Shown: positions 44,316 to 54,292, numbered from the stretch's first letter. The stretch: 64,000 nt of DNA from Treponema primitia ZAS-2 (GCF_000214375.1 NC_015578.1:1736001-1800000); one strand, 5' to 3'. Translations and numbers: made by a program. The notes: generated from the sequence alone by a model not told the origin.

Positions 44316-45971
44316 GTGGTAGAAGCCCTTAAAAAGAATCCGGCCTGGAAAGGACGGAAAGGTCCCGTGGTGCTGGTCATCATGGACGGCGTAGGATACG
44401 GCAAGTACAAAGAAGGCGATGCGGTCGCCGATTCCAAGATGTACCATCTTGATGCAATCCGGGCAAAAAGCCCCAATACCAAACTCAAGGCCCACGGCAA
44501 GGCGGTAGGCCTCCCCTCGGACGAGGATATGGGCAACAGCGAAGTGGGCCACAATGCCATGGGCTGCGGCCGGGTCTTTAACCAGGGGGCAGCCCTGGTG
44601 TCCACGTCCATCGAAACCGGCGCCCTATTCCAAGGCCATGCCTGGAAAGAGGTTGCCGCCACCAAGGGAACCCTGCACTTTATCGGCCTTTTTTCCGACG
44701 GCAACGTGCACAGCCACCTGGACCACCTGAAGGCCATGATCAAGCAGGCCAAGGCGGATGGAGTAAAGAAAGTCCGGGTCCACACCCTTTTTGACGGCCG
44801 GGACGTGGGGGAAACCAGCGCCCTGGAATACATTGATCCCTTTGAAGCATTCCTTAAGGAACAAAGTACCGGCGGATTTGATGCCCGGATCGCTTCCGGG
44901 GGCGGGCGTATGTGGATCACCATGGACCGCTACGGCGCTGACTGGTCTATGGTGGAGCGGGGCTGGAAAGTCCATGTCCACGGCGAAGGCCGGCAATTCG
45001 CCAGCGCCCGGGAAGCCGTGGAAAGCTACCGCAAGGAAATCCCCGGAATTATCGACCAGGACCTCAAGGAATTCGTCATCGCCGACGGCGGTAAACCCAT
45101 CGGCGCCATTCAGGACGGGGACTCGGTAGTCTACTTCAACTTCCGGGGGGATCGCTCCCTGGAAATCACCGCCGCCTTCGAGGACGACAAATTTGACAAA
45201 TTCGACCGGGGCCGCAGGCCCGCCGTTACCTATGCGGGGATGATGGAATACGATGGGGACCTCCACGCGCCCAAGCGCTACCTGGTGAGCCCTCCTTCCA
45301 TCGACCGGACCATGGGGGAATACCTGGCTGCCACCGGGGTCCGGACTCTTGCGATTTCGGAAACCCAGAAGTACGGCCATGTGACCTACTTTTTCAACGG
45401 CAACCGCACCGGCAAATTTGACGACAAGCTTGAAGACTTTGTGGAGATCAAGAGCGATGTACTCCCCTTTGAACAGCGACCCTGGATGAAGTGCGCCGAA
45501 ATCACCGACCGGATCCTGGAAGCCATCCCCTCGGGCAAATACGACTTTATCCGGCTCAACTTCCCCAACGGTGACATGGTCGGCCACACCGGGGTCTACC
45601 AGGCGGTAATCTGCTCCATGGAAGCCATGGACCTCCAACTGGGCCGCATCGCCAAGGCAGTTGACGAAGCCGGTGCAGTCCTGGTGATCACCGCCGACCA
45701 CGGCAACTCCGACGACATGTTCGAACACGACAAAAAAACCGGCGCCGTGTCCCGTAAAGCCGACGGCAGTCCCAAGGCCAAAACCAGCCACAGCCTCAAC
45801 CCCGTGCCCTGCATCATCTACGATCCGGGATACCAGGGCGAATACAAGCGGGAACCCCATGAGGGATCCTTGGTTGAAGGGCTGGGAATCAGCTCCATTG
45901 CGGCGACCTGCATAGAGCTGCTGGGCTATACGCCCCCTGAGGACTACGATAAGCCGGTAATAACCCGGTAA
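44316..45971 (+). CDS. gpmI: 2,3-bisphosphoglycerate-independent phosphoglycerate mutase
   Basis: A 551-residue Mn-dependent enzyme that interconverts 3- and 2-phosphoglycerate. The alkaline-phosphatase-like metal site is seen in VIMDGVGYG and MGNSEVGHNAMG (catalytic Ser), and later in NGDMVGHTG and VITADHGNSDDM. The start is GTG at 44316 with AAAGGAG 6 nt upstream. The length is slightly above the usual ~510 residues. It continues the glycolytic sequence begun by gap-pgk-tpiA elsewhere in the window. Confidence 0.95.
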   Translation: MVEALKKNPAWKGRKGPVVLVIMDGVGYGKYKEGDAVADSKMYHLDAIRAKSPNTKLKAHGKAVGLPSDEDMGNSEVGHNAMGCGRVFNQGAALVSTSIETGALFQGHAWKEVAATKGTLHFIGLFSDGNVHSHLDHLKAMIKQAKADGVKKVRVHTLFDGRDVGETSALEYIDPFEAFLKEQSTGGFDARIASGGGRMWITMDRYGADWSMVERGWKVHVHGEGRQFASAREAVESYRKEIPGIIDQDLKEFVIADGGKPIGAIQDGDSVVYFNFRGDRSLEITAAFEDDKFDKFDRGRRPAVTYAGMMEYDGDLHAPKRYLVSPPSIDRTMGEYLAATGVRTLAISETQKYGHVTYFFNGNRTGKFDDKLEDFVEIKSDVLPFEQRPWMKCAEITDRILEAIPSGKYDFIRLNFPNGDMVGHTGVYQAVICSMEAMDLQLGRIAKAVDEAGAVLVITADHGNSDDMFEHDKKTGAVSRKADGSPKAKTSHSLNPVPCIIYDPGYQGEYKREPHEGSLVEGLGISSIAATCIELLGYTPPEDYDKPVITR

Positions 45972-45983
45972 GTTTCGCCGGAA

Positions 45984-46054
45984 GATTTATCACAGAGACA
46001 CAGAGGGCACAGTGGAAGAAAAAGTATCCTCCTCTGCTGTCTCTGTGGTAAATC
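45984..46054. repeat. Intergenic palindromic repeat (CACAGAGACACAGAGGG family)
   Basis: Arms 45984-46000 (GATTTATCACAGAGACA) and 46038-46054 (TGTCTCTGTGGTAAATC) match with one mismatch. The inner part CACAGAGGGCACAG is shared with the repeat at 22131-22179. It lies between gpmI and the first binding-protein gene and might also act as a terminator-like hairpin. Confidence 0.75.
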
Positions 46055-46154
46055 TTTATCTTGCTCCCTCCGCTCGTTTTTTCATTTGCCCCTAGTTTTT
46101 TATTTTTAAATATTTCATTATAAACGATACTCATTTCATTTAAGGAGGAGAAAA

Positions 46155-47702
46155 ATGAAAAAAGGATTTCTTTTGGTTCTGGTCATAGCCCTGGGCTTAC
46201 AGGGGCTCTATGCCGGAGGCAGCAAGCAGGGGGGCACGGCAAGCAGCGCCAAGACCGTTACCATCGGGTGTAATGTTAACACCCCCTACGGCACCCTAGA
46301 CCCGGTCCACGAAGACGGCACCATCCTGTGGATTATCGAACTGGCTTTTGAAGGCCTGGTGGATACCGTTGAGACAGCTGGTGGCGGGGTAGCCCTGGCC
46401 CCGGCCCTGGCGGACAGCTGGGAGATAAGCGCCGACGGGCTTTTCTACACCTTCCATTTAAAACCCGGGGTCAAGTTTGCGGACGGAACTCCGGTAACAA
46501 CTGCTGATTGGATTTGGTCCTTTGAGCGGGCCCGGGATACCCCGGAAAGCCCCTGGGCGTCCTATGCGGAACCCATCAAGGCAATCACGGCGCCCAACGC
46601 CAATACCTTGGTCATAGAACTGAAGCGGCTCAATGCTCCCTTCCTGTCCATGCTGGCGGTACACAACTTCAGTGTCCAGAGCAAAGCCCGGTTTGACAAA
46701 CTGGGGGCTGATGAGTATTTTAAACACCCCCTGGGAACCGGTCCCTTCTACTTTACCGATTGGGGGCTTCATGAATACTATCGGCTGGAAAAGAACCCCT
46801 ACTACTACGGTGGGGTATCCAAGGTTGATGTGCTCCAGTTCAATGTGGTGGAGGATGACAATACCCGGATAATGCAGCTCCAGGCAGGGGATATCGATGT
46901 TTGCCTCAACCCTCCCGCCAACCGCATCGCCGAACTCCAGGCCGACAAGAATATCGATGTTGAAATCGTCAATTCAACCGAACAGCGGTATGTGAACTTC
47001 AACACCACCAAGCCCAATCTGAACAACGCTACTGTACGTCGGGCGCTCAGGATGGCTACCAATAAAAACGAGATCATCAAAATGGCCGTATTCGGCTATG
47101 GAGAACCTACTTATATTGTGTACCCCCGGATTATCGGCGAATTTTTTAACACCGATATTGTGGATGAAGGGTACGATCCGGTCAAAGCCAAGGCGCTGCT
47201 GACCCAGGCGGGGTTTCCCAACGGCTTTACCACGGAGATCAGCTACTCCAACGGCAATTCCGTGGTTGAAGGGATTGCCACCCTGCTCAAGGCCCAGTGG
47301 GCCCAGATCGGGGTTACCCTGAACCTGACCCCCATGGAAGGCGCCGCCCTGAGCGAACAGTTTGATACTCTGAACCATACCATCACCATGCTGCGCTGGT
47401 CCGAGGATACCAACGATCCTGCGGGGCTCACGGATTTTATCGCCGTCTACGATCAGAGCCACGGTTTCCACACCGGATTCAAGAACAGCCGCATGACCGA
47501 ATTGGCCGAGATAGCTGCGGGTACCGTGGATACGGCAAAACGGGCTGCGGCATACAAGGAAATTCAGAAGATTCTCTACGACGAAGCGCCTCTTTTCCCG
47601 GTGTATCAGGCATCCTATTTCCTGGCAACCAGAAAGAACATTTCGGGGTTCAAACAGCTCTCCCTGGGCCAATATGACCTTTCGGAGCTTGTTAAAAACT
47701 GA
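46155..47702 (+). CDS. oppA: Oligopeptide ABC transporter, substrate-binding protein 1
   Basis: A 515-residue family 5 solute-binding protein. It has a signal peptide (MKKGFLLVLVIALGLQGLYA) with no lipobox Cys, so it is periplasmic or anchored in another way. Family features include TFHLKPGVKFADGTPV, the WIWSFERARD region and LGTGPFYFTDW. A strong ribosome binding site (AAGGAGGAG) precedes the ATG. It is followed by a close paralogue and by the matching permease and ATPase genes. Peptide binding is the most likely role; other family members bind nickel or glutathione. Confidence 0.92.
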   Translation: MKKGFLLVLVIALGLQGLYAGGSKQGGTASSAKTVTIGCNVNTPYGTLDPVHEDGTILWIIELAFEGLVDTVETAGGGVALAPALADSWEISADGLFYTFHLKPGVKFADGTPVTTADWIWSFERARDTPESPWASYAEPIKAITAPNANTLVIELKRLNAPFLSMLAVHNFSVQSKARFDKLGADEYFKHPLGTGPFYFTDWGLHEYYRLEKNPYYYGGVSKVDVLQFNVVEDDNTRIMQLQAGDIDVCLNPPANRIAELQADKNIDVEIVNSTEQRYVNFNTTKPNLNNATVRRALRMATNKNEIIKMAVFGYGEPTYIVYPRIIGEFFNTDIVDEGYDPVKAKALLTQAGFPNGFTTEISYSNGNSVVEGIATLLKAQWAQIGVTLNLTPMEGAALSEQFDTLNHTITMLRWSEDTNDPAGLTDFIAVYDQSHGFHTGFKNSRMTELAEIAAGTVDTAKRAAAYKEIQKILYDEAPLFPVYQASYFLATRKNISGFKQLSLGQYDLSELVKN

Positions 47703-47745
47703 TGGCGCATCAGTACTATTGAACATGAATAAAAAGGAGAAAACA

Positions 47746-49296
47746 GTGAAAAGATATTTTGGTTTGTTGGCTTTGATTCTGGTTATCGGTTTACAGGGAC
47801 TCTACGCAGGAGGCAATAGCCAGTCTTCCCGTAATGCCGCCAATGCGGCGAATACTATTACAATTGGATGCAATATTGATAGCAGTACCTTGGATCCGGT
47901 TCTTGAAGGGGGGACTATCCTCTGGATTATTGAATTGGGATTTGAGACTCTGGTGAATATTGAAGAAACTTCAGACGGGGGAATGGAATTGGTTCCGGTC
48001 CTGGCGGACAGTTGGGAAATAAGCGATGATGGCCTGTTTTACACCTTCCACCTGAAGCCTGGGGTAAAATTTGCGGACGGCTCCCCGGTCACCATTGCTG
48101 ACTGGATATGGACCCTGGAACGCGCCCGGGATACCCCGGAAAGCCCTTGGGCTTCCTATGCCGAACCTATTAAAAACATTAGCTCCCCGGGCGCCAATAC
48201 CCTGGTTATTGAATTAAAACGGCTCTATGCGCCGTTCCTGAATATGCTTGCGGTGCATAATTTTAGTGTCCAGAGTAAAACCCTGTATGACAAAGTAGGC
48301 CCTGAAGCTTACTTTAAAAAACCTTTGGGAACCGGCCCCTTCTACTTTACCGACTGGGATATGCATGAGTCCTATCGTCTCCAGAAGAACCCCTACTATC
48401 ATGGTAAGGCCCCTAAGGTTGATACGCTTCAATTCAATGTCGTTCAGGATGATAATACCCGGATTATGCAGCTCCAGGCAGGGGACATTGATGTATGTCT
48501 CGGTATCCCTTCAAACCGCGTCACCCAACTTCAGTCGGATCCAAACCTGAAGGTCGATATCGTAGATTCCTCTGAACAGCGTTACGTTAATTTTAATGTT
48601 ACTAAAGCGCCGCTGAATAATGTCAAGGTACGTCAGGCTTTGCGGATGGCCACCAATAAAGATGAGATCGTCAAAATGGTCTTATTTGGCTTCGGCGAAC
48701 CCACCTATTTGGTATATCCCCGTATTATTGGACAGTACTTCAATACTGCCATAAAGGATGATGGGTTTGATCCCGTCAAAGCAAAAGCTTTGCTGGCGGA
48801 AGCGGGGTTTCCCAACGGTTTTACTACCGAAATCAGTTATTCTAATGGCAATACGATTCTGGAAAACATCTCCACCCTGTTAAAAGCCCATTGGGCTCAA
48901 ATAGGGGTTACCCTGAATCTGGTTCCCCTGGAAAGCGCCGCCTTGTCTGAGCAGTTTAATAGTCTGAATCACACGATAACCATGCTGCGATGGGCCGAAG
49001 ACACCAACGATCCCGCAGGGTTTACGGATTTTATCGCAATTTATAATCAAAGCCATGGTTTCCATACGGGTTTCAGAAATACCCGGCTCACGGAATTGGC
49101 AGGTATTGCCGCCGGTACAGTAGATACCTCAAAACGGGCTGCTGCATACAAAGAAATACAGCAGATCCTATACGACGAGGTTCCGATGTTCCCGGTTTTT
49201 CAGACAGCCTATTTTGTGGTTACCCGTAAAAATGTTTCCGGATTTAAATTGAATTCCTTAGGCAATTACGATTTGTCGGAACTCACCAAAAATTAA
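47746..49296 (+). CDS. oppA: Oligopeptide ABC transporter, substrate-binding protein 2
   Basis: A 516-residue paralogue of the gene before it, very similar along the whole length, with signal peptide MKRYFGLLALILVIGLQGLYA. The GTG at 47746 is chosen over the ATG at 47725 because AAGGAG is 6 nt upstream of the GTG. The DNA is noticeably more AT-rich at wobble positions than the first copy, so the duplication is not recent. Two receptors feeding one permease would broaden or tune the peptide range. Confidence 0.92.
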   Translation: MKRYFGLLALILVIGLQGLYAGGNSQSSRNAANAANTITIGCNIDSSTLDPVLEGGTILWIIELGFETLVNIEETSDGGMELVPVLADSWEISDDGLFYTFHLKPGVKFADGSPVTIADWIWTLERARDTPESPWASYAEPIKNISSPGANTLVIELKRLYAPFLNMLAVHNFSVQSKTLYDKVGPEAYFKKPLGTGPFYFTDWDMHESYRLQKNPYYHGKAPKVDTLQFNVVQDDNTRIMQLQAGDIDVCLGIPSNRVTQLQSDPNLKVDIVDSSEQRYVNFNVTKAPLNNVKVRQALRMATNKDEIVKMVLFGFGEPTYLVYPRIIGQYFNTAIKDDGFDPVKAKALLAEAGFPNGFTTEISYSNGNTILENISTLLKAHWAQIGVTLNLVPLESAALSEQFNSLNHTITMLRWAEDTNDPAGFTDFIAIYNQSHGFHTGFRNTRLTELAGIAAGTVDTSKRAAAYKEIQQILYDEVPMFPVFQTAYFVVTRKNVSGFKLNSLGNYDLSELTKN

Positions 49297-49310
49297 TAGT
49301 CTTGAAAGCT

Positions 49311-49353
49311 AAGAACCCCCTTCCCATACCATTTCCGGTGGGAAGGGGTTCTT
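49311..49353 (+). terminator. Hairpin between binding protein and permease genes
   Basis: AAGAACCCC plus TTCCC pairs with GGGAA plus GGGGTTCTT, with one bulged base. Only a short T/C tail follows. It would partly stop transcription or protect the upstream mRNA, giving more binding protein than permease. Confidence 0.65.
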
Positions 49354-49387
49354 CCTGGATCATTCGTTCTTACCGGGAGGCAATGCC

Positions 49388-50329
49388 TTGAACAGGCTTA
49401 ACTATATCCTGAAACGGCTGCTGCAAATGATCCCCGTATTGTTTGTTATCACGGTCGTTGTTTTTCTGTTAATTCATTTTATCCCCGGGGATCCCGCACG
49501 GCTGCTCCTGGGTGAACGGGCGCCTATTTCTAGCGTGGAAGCCATGCGTGAAAAACTGGGACTCAATCAGCCTCTGATAGTGCAGTACGGTATTTTTATG
49601 CACAACCTGGCCCATTTCGATCTGGGGGTTTCCATTAAATACCATACCCCGGTGATGGAACTTCTGGGCCGGCGTCTCTCCCTGACCGTTGCTCTTACCC
49701 TGCTGTCCTGCCTTTTCGCAGCCCTGGTCTCCCTGCCCCTGGGGTATATCGCGGCGGTCAACAAGGATAAGCTGCCTGACCAGATCATCCGGGGTGGCGC
49801 CCTGATCGCCCTGTCGGTGCCCACCTTTTGGATAGCCCTGCTGCTCCTCATTGTGTTTGCCCTACGGATCAGGATTTTTCCCATCGGGGGCTGGGGCAGC
49901 ACCCCTCTGGAACACCTGCGGGGGCTCATACTCCCGGCGTTTACCCTATCCCTGTCAACTTCTGCCCTCATCATGCGCAATGCCCGCAATAATATTGTGG
50001 ATACCGCCCGCAGCGATTTTGTCGATTTTGCCCGCAGCAAGGGGCTTAAAAATAATACTGTGCGTATGCGTCATATCATACGCAACGGGCTTGTTTCCAG
50101 CGTTACTCTCCTTTCTATGCAGGTGGCTGCCATGATCGGTGGCAGCGCCATTACGGAAACGGTTTTCAACCTGCCGGGGATAGGCAAGCTGATGGTGGAG
50201 TCCATCTTTGGCAGGGATTATCCGGTGGTCCAGGGCACCCTGCTGGTCACTTCGTTTCTTATTATGTCGGTGAATCTTCTCACGGATATTCTGTATTCCG
50301 CGCTTGACCCGCGGGTTACCCTGGATTAG
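49388..50329 (+). CDS. oppB: Oligopeptide ABC transporter permease OppB-like
   Basis: A 313-residue membrane permease with six predicted helices. The first helix is followed by FIPGDPARLLLGERAP, as in DppB/OppB, and the EAA loop is seen around FVDFARSKGLKNNTV. The start is TTG at 49388 with GGGAGG about 7 nt upstream; nearby ATG at 49383 is closed in its frame. It is in an operon with oppC, oppD and oppF. Confidence 0.93.
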   Translation: MNRLNYILKRLLQMIPVLFVITVVVFLLIHFIPGDPARLLLGERAPISSVEAMREKLGLNQPLIVQYGIFMHNLAHFDLGVSIKYHTPVMELLGRRLSLTVALTLLSCLFAALVSLPLGYIAAVNKDKLPDQIIRGGALIALSVPTFWIALLLLIVFALRIRIFPIGGWGSTPLEHLRGLILPAFTLSLSTSALIMRNARNNIVDTARSDFVDFARSKGLKNNTVRMRHIIRNGLVSSVTLLSMQVAAMIGGSAITETVFNLPGIGKLMVESIFGRDYPVVQGTLLVTSFLIMSVNLLTDILYSALDPRVTLD

Positions 50330-50339
50330 GAGGAAGGCC

Positions 50340-51212
50340 ATGGGAATTACCCTTGCGGATATACGGGAAGCAGGATTGCGGCGGAAGAAGCCCCTGAGCC
50401 CGGCGCTGCGCAACACTAATATTGTCATCGGTGGGGTCATCGTGCTTGTCATGGTGTTCATCGCCTTGTTTCCCGGCCTCGTGGCCTCCCATGACCCCCT
50501 GGCGTACAGCGCGGATCTGATGCTGCGCCCCCCGTCGGCGGAGCATATCTTCGGCACGGATCACCTAGGCAGGGATATTTTTTCCCGGGTTATTTGGGGT
50601 GCCCGGATAGACCTTATGATGGGGGTGGTGGCGGTGATCACCCCCTTCATCCTGGGGACCCTAATCGGCCTTCTGGCGGGCTATTACGGCGGCTTCATGG
50701 ACAGCCTCATGATGCGGGCCTGCGATATTTTTATGGCTTTCCCTTTTACCCTCATCGTTATTGTGGTGGTTACCGTTACCGGCCCCAGCATTACTAACCT
50801 TTTTATCGCCATGTGGCTGGTCAGCTGGATGCACTATGCCCGGCTGGTGCGGGGTGAAGTGCTGGTGGCAAAAAACGCAGAATATATACAGGCCGCCCGG
50901 GTGCTGGGGTATACCAATATCCGTCTGTTACTGCGACACCTCCTCCCCAATGTGATTAGCGGGTGTGTGGTATACGCCGCCTCGGATATTGTGATGTGCA
51001 TGCTCGCCGGGGCGTCCATGAGTTTCCTCGGTCTGGGCATACAGCCCCCAACCCCGGAGTGGGGTGCCATTATCGAAGGCGGCAGGGCGTATATTTCCAA
51101 CGCCTGGTGGATAGCCGCCTTTCCGGGCCTGTTCCTGGCAGTTACCGGTACCGGTTTTAGCCTCATCGGGGACGGCCTTTCGGATCTGCTGCGGACCCGG
51201 GGGAGGGCATAA
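50340..51212 (+). CDS. oppC: Oligopeptide ABC transporter permease OppC-like
   Basis: A 290-residue permease partner of OppB. Typical motifs are HIFGTDHLGRDIFSRVIWG and the EAA loop around YIQAARVLGYTN. The ATG at 50340 has GGAGGAAGG upstream and lies 10 nt after oppB. Confidence 0.94.
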   Translation: MGITLADIREAGLRRKKPLSPALRNTNIVIGGVIVLVMVFIALFPGLVASHDPLAYSADLMLRPPSAEHIFGTDHLGRDIFSRVIWGARIDLMMGVVAVITPFILGTLIGLLAGYYGGFMDSLMMRACDIFMAFPFTLIVIVVVTVTGPSITNLFIAMWLVSWMHYARLVRGEVLVAKNAEYIQAARVLGYTNIRLLLRHLLPNVISGCVVYAASDIVMCMLAGASMSFLGLGIQPPTPEWGAIIEGGRAYISNAWWIAAFPGLFLAVTGTGFSLIGDGLSDLLRTRGRA

Positions 51213-51213
51213 G

Positions 51214-52230
51214 ATGGAAGAATTGCTGCGGGTACAAAATCTGTGCACCTCCTTCTTCTCTGGCGGGGCGGTAATAAAAGCGGTAAACGACGTTAGTTTT
51301 ACGGTGATGCAGGGAGAAACCTTCGGCCTGGTGGGGGAAAGCGGCTGCGGCAAAAGCGCCATCTGCCGGTCAATTTCCCGGCTTATCCGGGACCCGGGAA
51401 AGATCATGGGCGGACAGATAATCTACCGGGGGACCGATATCATGGGCCTGCAAAGCGAAGCCATGCGCCTGCTCAGGGGCCGGGAGATAAGCATGATTTT
51501 CCAGGAGCCCATGACGGCCCTGAACCCGGTGATACCCATCAAGACCCAGATTTACGAAACCCTGGATCCGGCCCTTTCGGGGAATGAAAAACGGGATCGC
51601 ACCATAGAATTACTGCGCCTAGTGGGCATTCCCCATCCGGAAAAACGTATGCACGAGTACATCCACCAGTTTTCAGGGGGCATGCGCCAGCGGGTGATGA
51701 TCGCCATTGCCCTGGCCAGCAATCCAAAACTGCTCCTGGCCGATGAGCCGACCACTGCCCTGGATGTAACCATCCAGAACCAGATCATGGAACTGATAAA
51801 CAGCCTCCGGGAAAAACTGGGGATGAGCCTAATCCTGGTGACCCATGATCTCAGCGTGGTTTCCCAGATGTGCGATTTTGTGGCGGTGATGTACGCCGGG
51901 CGCATCATGGAACTCTGCGATACCGTAACTCTTTTTACTGCCCCCCGACACCCCTACACCTACGGGCTGCTCAATTCCATACCCAGCAATGCTTCTGTGC
52001 GGCTGGAACCCATTGCCGGCTCGCCCCCTAACCTGGCGGACCCGCCCCCGGGCTGCCCCTTTGCGCCGCGCTGCAAATTTAAAGAGGATATCTGTGATAC
52101 AACGGTCCCGGAACTCCTGGAAATCGAAAGCCGCCACAGTGTGCGCTGCCATTTCAGCCAAAAGCTTGAGGGTTTAAGCGGGCTCATTGAAACAGAAAAA
52201 AGCGCGGAACAGGAGGGCCCTGAAGCATGA
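51214..52230 (+). CDS. oppD: Oligopeptide ABC transporter ATPase OppD-like
   Basis: A 338-residue ATPase. Walker A is GESGCGKSAICRS, the signature is QFSGGMRQRVM, and Walker B is LLLADEPTTALD. The C-terminal oligopeptide-transporter extension has the Cys-rich pattern GCPFAPRCKFKEDICD, which in some relatives binds an iron-sulphur cluster. It begins one base after the oppC stop and overlaps oppF by 4 nt. Confidence 0.95.
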   Translation: MEELLRVQNLCTSFFSGGAVIKAVNDVSFTVMQGETFGLVGESGCGKSAICRSISRLIRDPGKIMGGQIIYRGTDIMGLQSEAMRLLRGREISMIFQEPMTALNPVIPIKTQIYETLDPALSGNEKRDRTIELLRLVGIPHPEKRMHEYIHQFSGGMRQRVMIAIALASNPKLLLADEPTTALDVTIQNQIMELINSLREKLGMSLILVTHDLSVVSQMCDFVAVMYAGRIMELCDTVTLFTAPRHPYTYGLLNSIPSNASVRLEPIAGSPPNLADPPPGCPFAPRCKFKEDICDTTVPELLEIESRHSVRCHFSQKLEGLSGLIETEKSAEQEGPEA

Positions 52231-53246
52231 ACAGCAATACTCTGATAAGCGTCCGGGGACTCAAAAAATATTTTCCCCTGAAGCGGCAGATCCTTGACGC
52301 CTTGGCAGGGAAACCCCTGGAATCACTCCGGGCGGTGGATGGGGTGGACCTGGATATACAGGAGGGCGAAACCCTGGGACTGGTGGGGGAAAGCGGCTGC
52401 GGCAAAAGCACCCTGGCTCGGACTATCATCAGGCTCTACAAACCCGACGAAGGGGATATTATTTTCAGGGGAGTAAACCTGGCGAGGCTGGGTGAACGGT
52501 CCCTGCGCCCCCACCGGAAAAATTTACAGATGATCTTTCAAGATCCCTATTCTTCCTTGAACCCCCGCATGTCAGTCCATGACACCCTGGCGGAGGCGAT
52601 ACTGTTTCACAAAATCTGCGCTAAGGATCAGATGGAAGCAAAAATACGGGAAGTGATGGACATGGTGGGCCTTACCCAGGATGCGGCAGAACGGCTTCCC
52701 AGTGAATTTTCCGGGGGCCAGCGGCAGCGCATAGGCATAGCCCGGGCAGTCATCCTGAACCCTCAGATGATCATCGCCGACGAACCGGTGTCCGCTCTGG
52801 ATGTCTCCATCCAGGCCCAGGTGATCAACCTGCTTTCAGACCTCCAGAGCCGGCTGAACCTGACCATGCTTTTTATTTCCCACGATCTGCGGGTGGTGCG
52901 GCATATCACCGGAAAGGTAGCGGTAATGTACATGGGCAGGATCGTTGAACTTTCCTCCACCAAGGGGCTCTTTGAAAAACCCTTGCACCCCTACAGCGAT
53001 GTGCTGCTCCGGGCCGAACCGGGGCTTGATCCGCGGCTGCGTACCCGGGAGATCGTTATCAAAGGCGAACCGCCGAGCCCCATTAATCTGCCCCGGGGCT
53101 GCCGTTTCCATCCTCGCTGCAAATTCCGGCAGAAAGAATGCCAGGAGCGGGAACCCTCCCTGGCGGAAGCTGCGCCGGGCCGCATGGTAGCCTGCCATTA
53201 CCCCCTGAATATTCAAGGAAGTTTTCCCTATCAGCATGTTTATTGA
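52227..53246 (+). CDS. oppF: Oligopeptide ABC transporter ATPase OppF-like
   Basis: A 339-residue ATPase partner of OppD. Walker A is GESGCGKSTLART, the signature is EFSGGQRQRIG, and Walker B is MIIADEPVSALD. The C-terminal Cys motif is GCRFHPRCKFRQKECQ. It starts by ATGA overlap with oppD and is followed 13 nt later by the first M42 peptidase gene. Confidence 0.95.
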   Translation: MNSNTLISVRGLKKYFPLKRQILDALAGKPLESLRAVDGVDLDIQEGETLGLVGESGCGKSTLARTIIRLYKPDEGDIIFRGVNLARLGERSLRPHRKNLQMIFQDPYSSLNPRMSVHDTLAEAILFHKICAKDQMEAKIREVMDMVGLTQDAAERLPSEFSGGQRQRIGIARAVILNPQMIIADEPVSALDVSIQAQVINLLSDLQSRLNLTMLFISHDLRVVRHITGKVAVMYMGRIVELSSTKGLFEKPLHPYSDVLLRAEPGLDPRLRTREIVIKGEPPSPINLPRGCRFHPRCKFRQKECQEREPSLAEAAPGRMVACHYPLNIQGSFPYQHVY

Positions 53247-53259
53247 AGGAACAGAAACA

Positions 53260-54291
53260 ATGGATATACAGAAAACACTGTTTGAACTGTGCCGCCTCTG
53301 GGGGCCCTCGGGATTTGAAGAAAAGGTGAGCGCCCATTGCGCAGCTATTCTGGGTGAATACACCCGGGATGTCAAAACGGATCGCCTGGGCAATGTGCTG
53401 GCCTCCATCCCCTGTGGAAAAACCGGGGCCAGGAAGGTGCTTGTAGATGCCCATGTGGATGAAATCGGCATGATAGTCTCAGGGATAGAAGAGGGGTTCC
53501 TGAAGTTTGAAACCATAGGCGGGGTGGACCCCCGTATGCTGCCCGGCCGGGAAGTAGTGATACTAACTGAGGATCCTCTGTTCGGGGTTGTCTCCTGCCT
53601 CCCTCCCCATGTGCTTACGGCGGAGCAAATGGAAAAACCCATCCCCGTGAAGGACATGTTTATTGATGCAGGCTTCTCGGATGAGGAGGCAAGGAAACGC
53701 ATCCCTATCGGCACCCCTGTGGTATACCGCGACGAACCCCGGGCCCTGGAAAACCGCATACTCAGCGGCAAGGCCATGGATGACCGGGCCGGCTTTGTTG
53801 CCCTGGTACAGACCCTGGAACTCCTTAAGGGCAGAGCACTGGGGGTAGATCTTCTGGTTGCTGCGGGCGCCCAGGAAGAGGTGGGTATGCGGGGGGCAGG
53901 CCCCCTGGCCTACGCGGTTTCCCCGGATTACGCGGTCATCGTGGATGTGAGCCATGCTCACACCCCGGACAGTAAAGGCCAAACTTCCTGCAAATTTGGC
54001 GGCGGCCCCTCAATAGGCATTGGACCTAATACGGATCGCCGCTTTACCCAGTACATACGGGACACCGCAGTGTCACGGGATATTCCCCACCAGCTGACGG
54101 TTCATACCCGTAATTCCGGTACCAACGCCTTTCCGGTTCAGGTAGCCCGGGCAGGGGTCATCACCGCCATGGTGGAAATACCCACCCGGTATATGCATTC
54201 GCCGGTGGAATGCCTCATGATCGACGATATCGAAAACACCGCCAAGTTAATTGCCGCAGTATTGGAAGGCATGGACGGGGAAGGATTTTAA
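53260..54291 (+). CDS. M42-family aminopeptidase 1
   Basis: A 343-residue cytosolic metallo-aminopeptidase of the M42 (FrvX/TET) family, which forms large tetrahedral complexes and removes N-terminal residues from peptides. Metal ligands and catalytic residues are in place: His in VDAHVDEIGMI, Asp in KAMDDRAGF, Glu-Glu in GAQEEVGMRGA, Asp in VIVDVSHAH and His in TRYMHSPVE. The ATG at 53260 has AAGGA about 9 nt upstream; an ATG at 53236 lies inside oppF. It is directly downstream of the oligopeptide importer, so it probably digests imported peptides. Confidence 0.88.
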   Translation: MDIQKTLFELCRLWGPSGFEEKVSAHCAAILGEYTRDVKTDRLGNVLASIPCGKTGARKVLVDAHVDEIGMIVSGIEEGFLKFETIGGVDPRMLPGREVVILTEDPLFGVVSCLPPHVLTAEQMEKPIPVKDMFIDAGFSDEEARKRIPIGTPVVYRDEPRALENRILSGKAMDDRAGFVALVQTLELLKGRALGVDLLVAAGAQEEVGMRGAGPLAYAVSPDYAVIVDVSHAHTPDSKGQTSCKFGGGPSIGIGPNTDRRFTQYIRDTAVSRDIPHQLTVHTRNSGTNAFPVQVARAGVITAMVEIPTRYMHSPVECLMIDDIENTAKLIAAVLEGMDGEGF

Positions 54292-54292
54292 T

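Noticed and set aside
44625-45860. Long open frame on the minus strand opposite gpmI
   Set aside because: It is the mirror of a GC-biased gene, has no ribosome binding site and encodes no recognisable domain, while gpmI is unmistakable.
53236-53259. Earlier ATG for the first M42 peptidase
   Set aside because: It lies within the oppF coding end with no ribosome binding site; the ATG at 53260 has AAGGA upstream.
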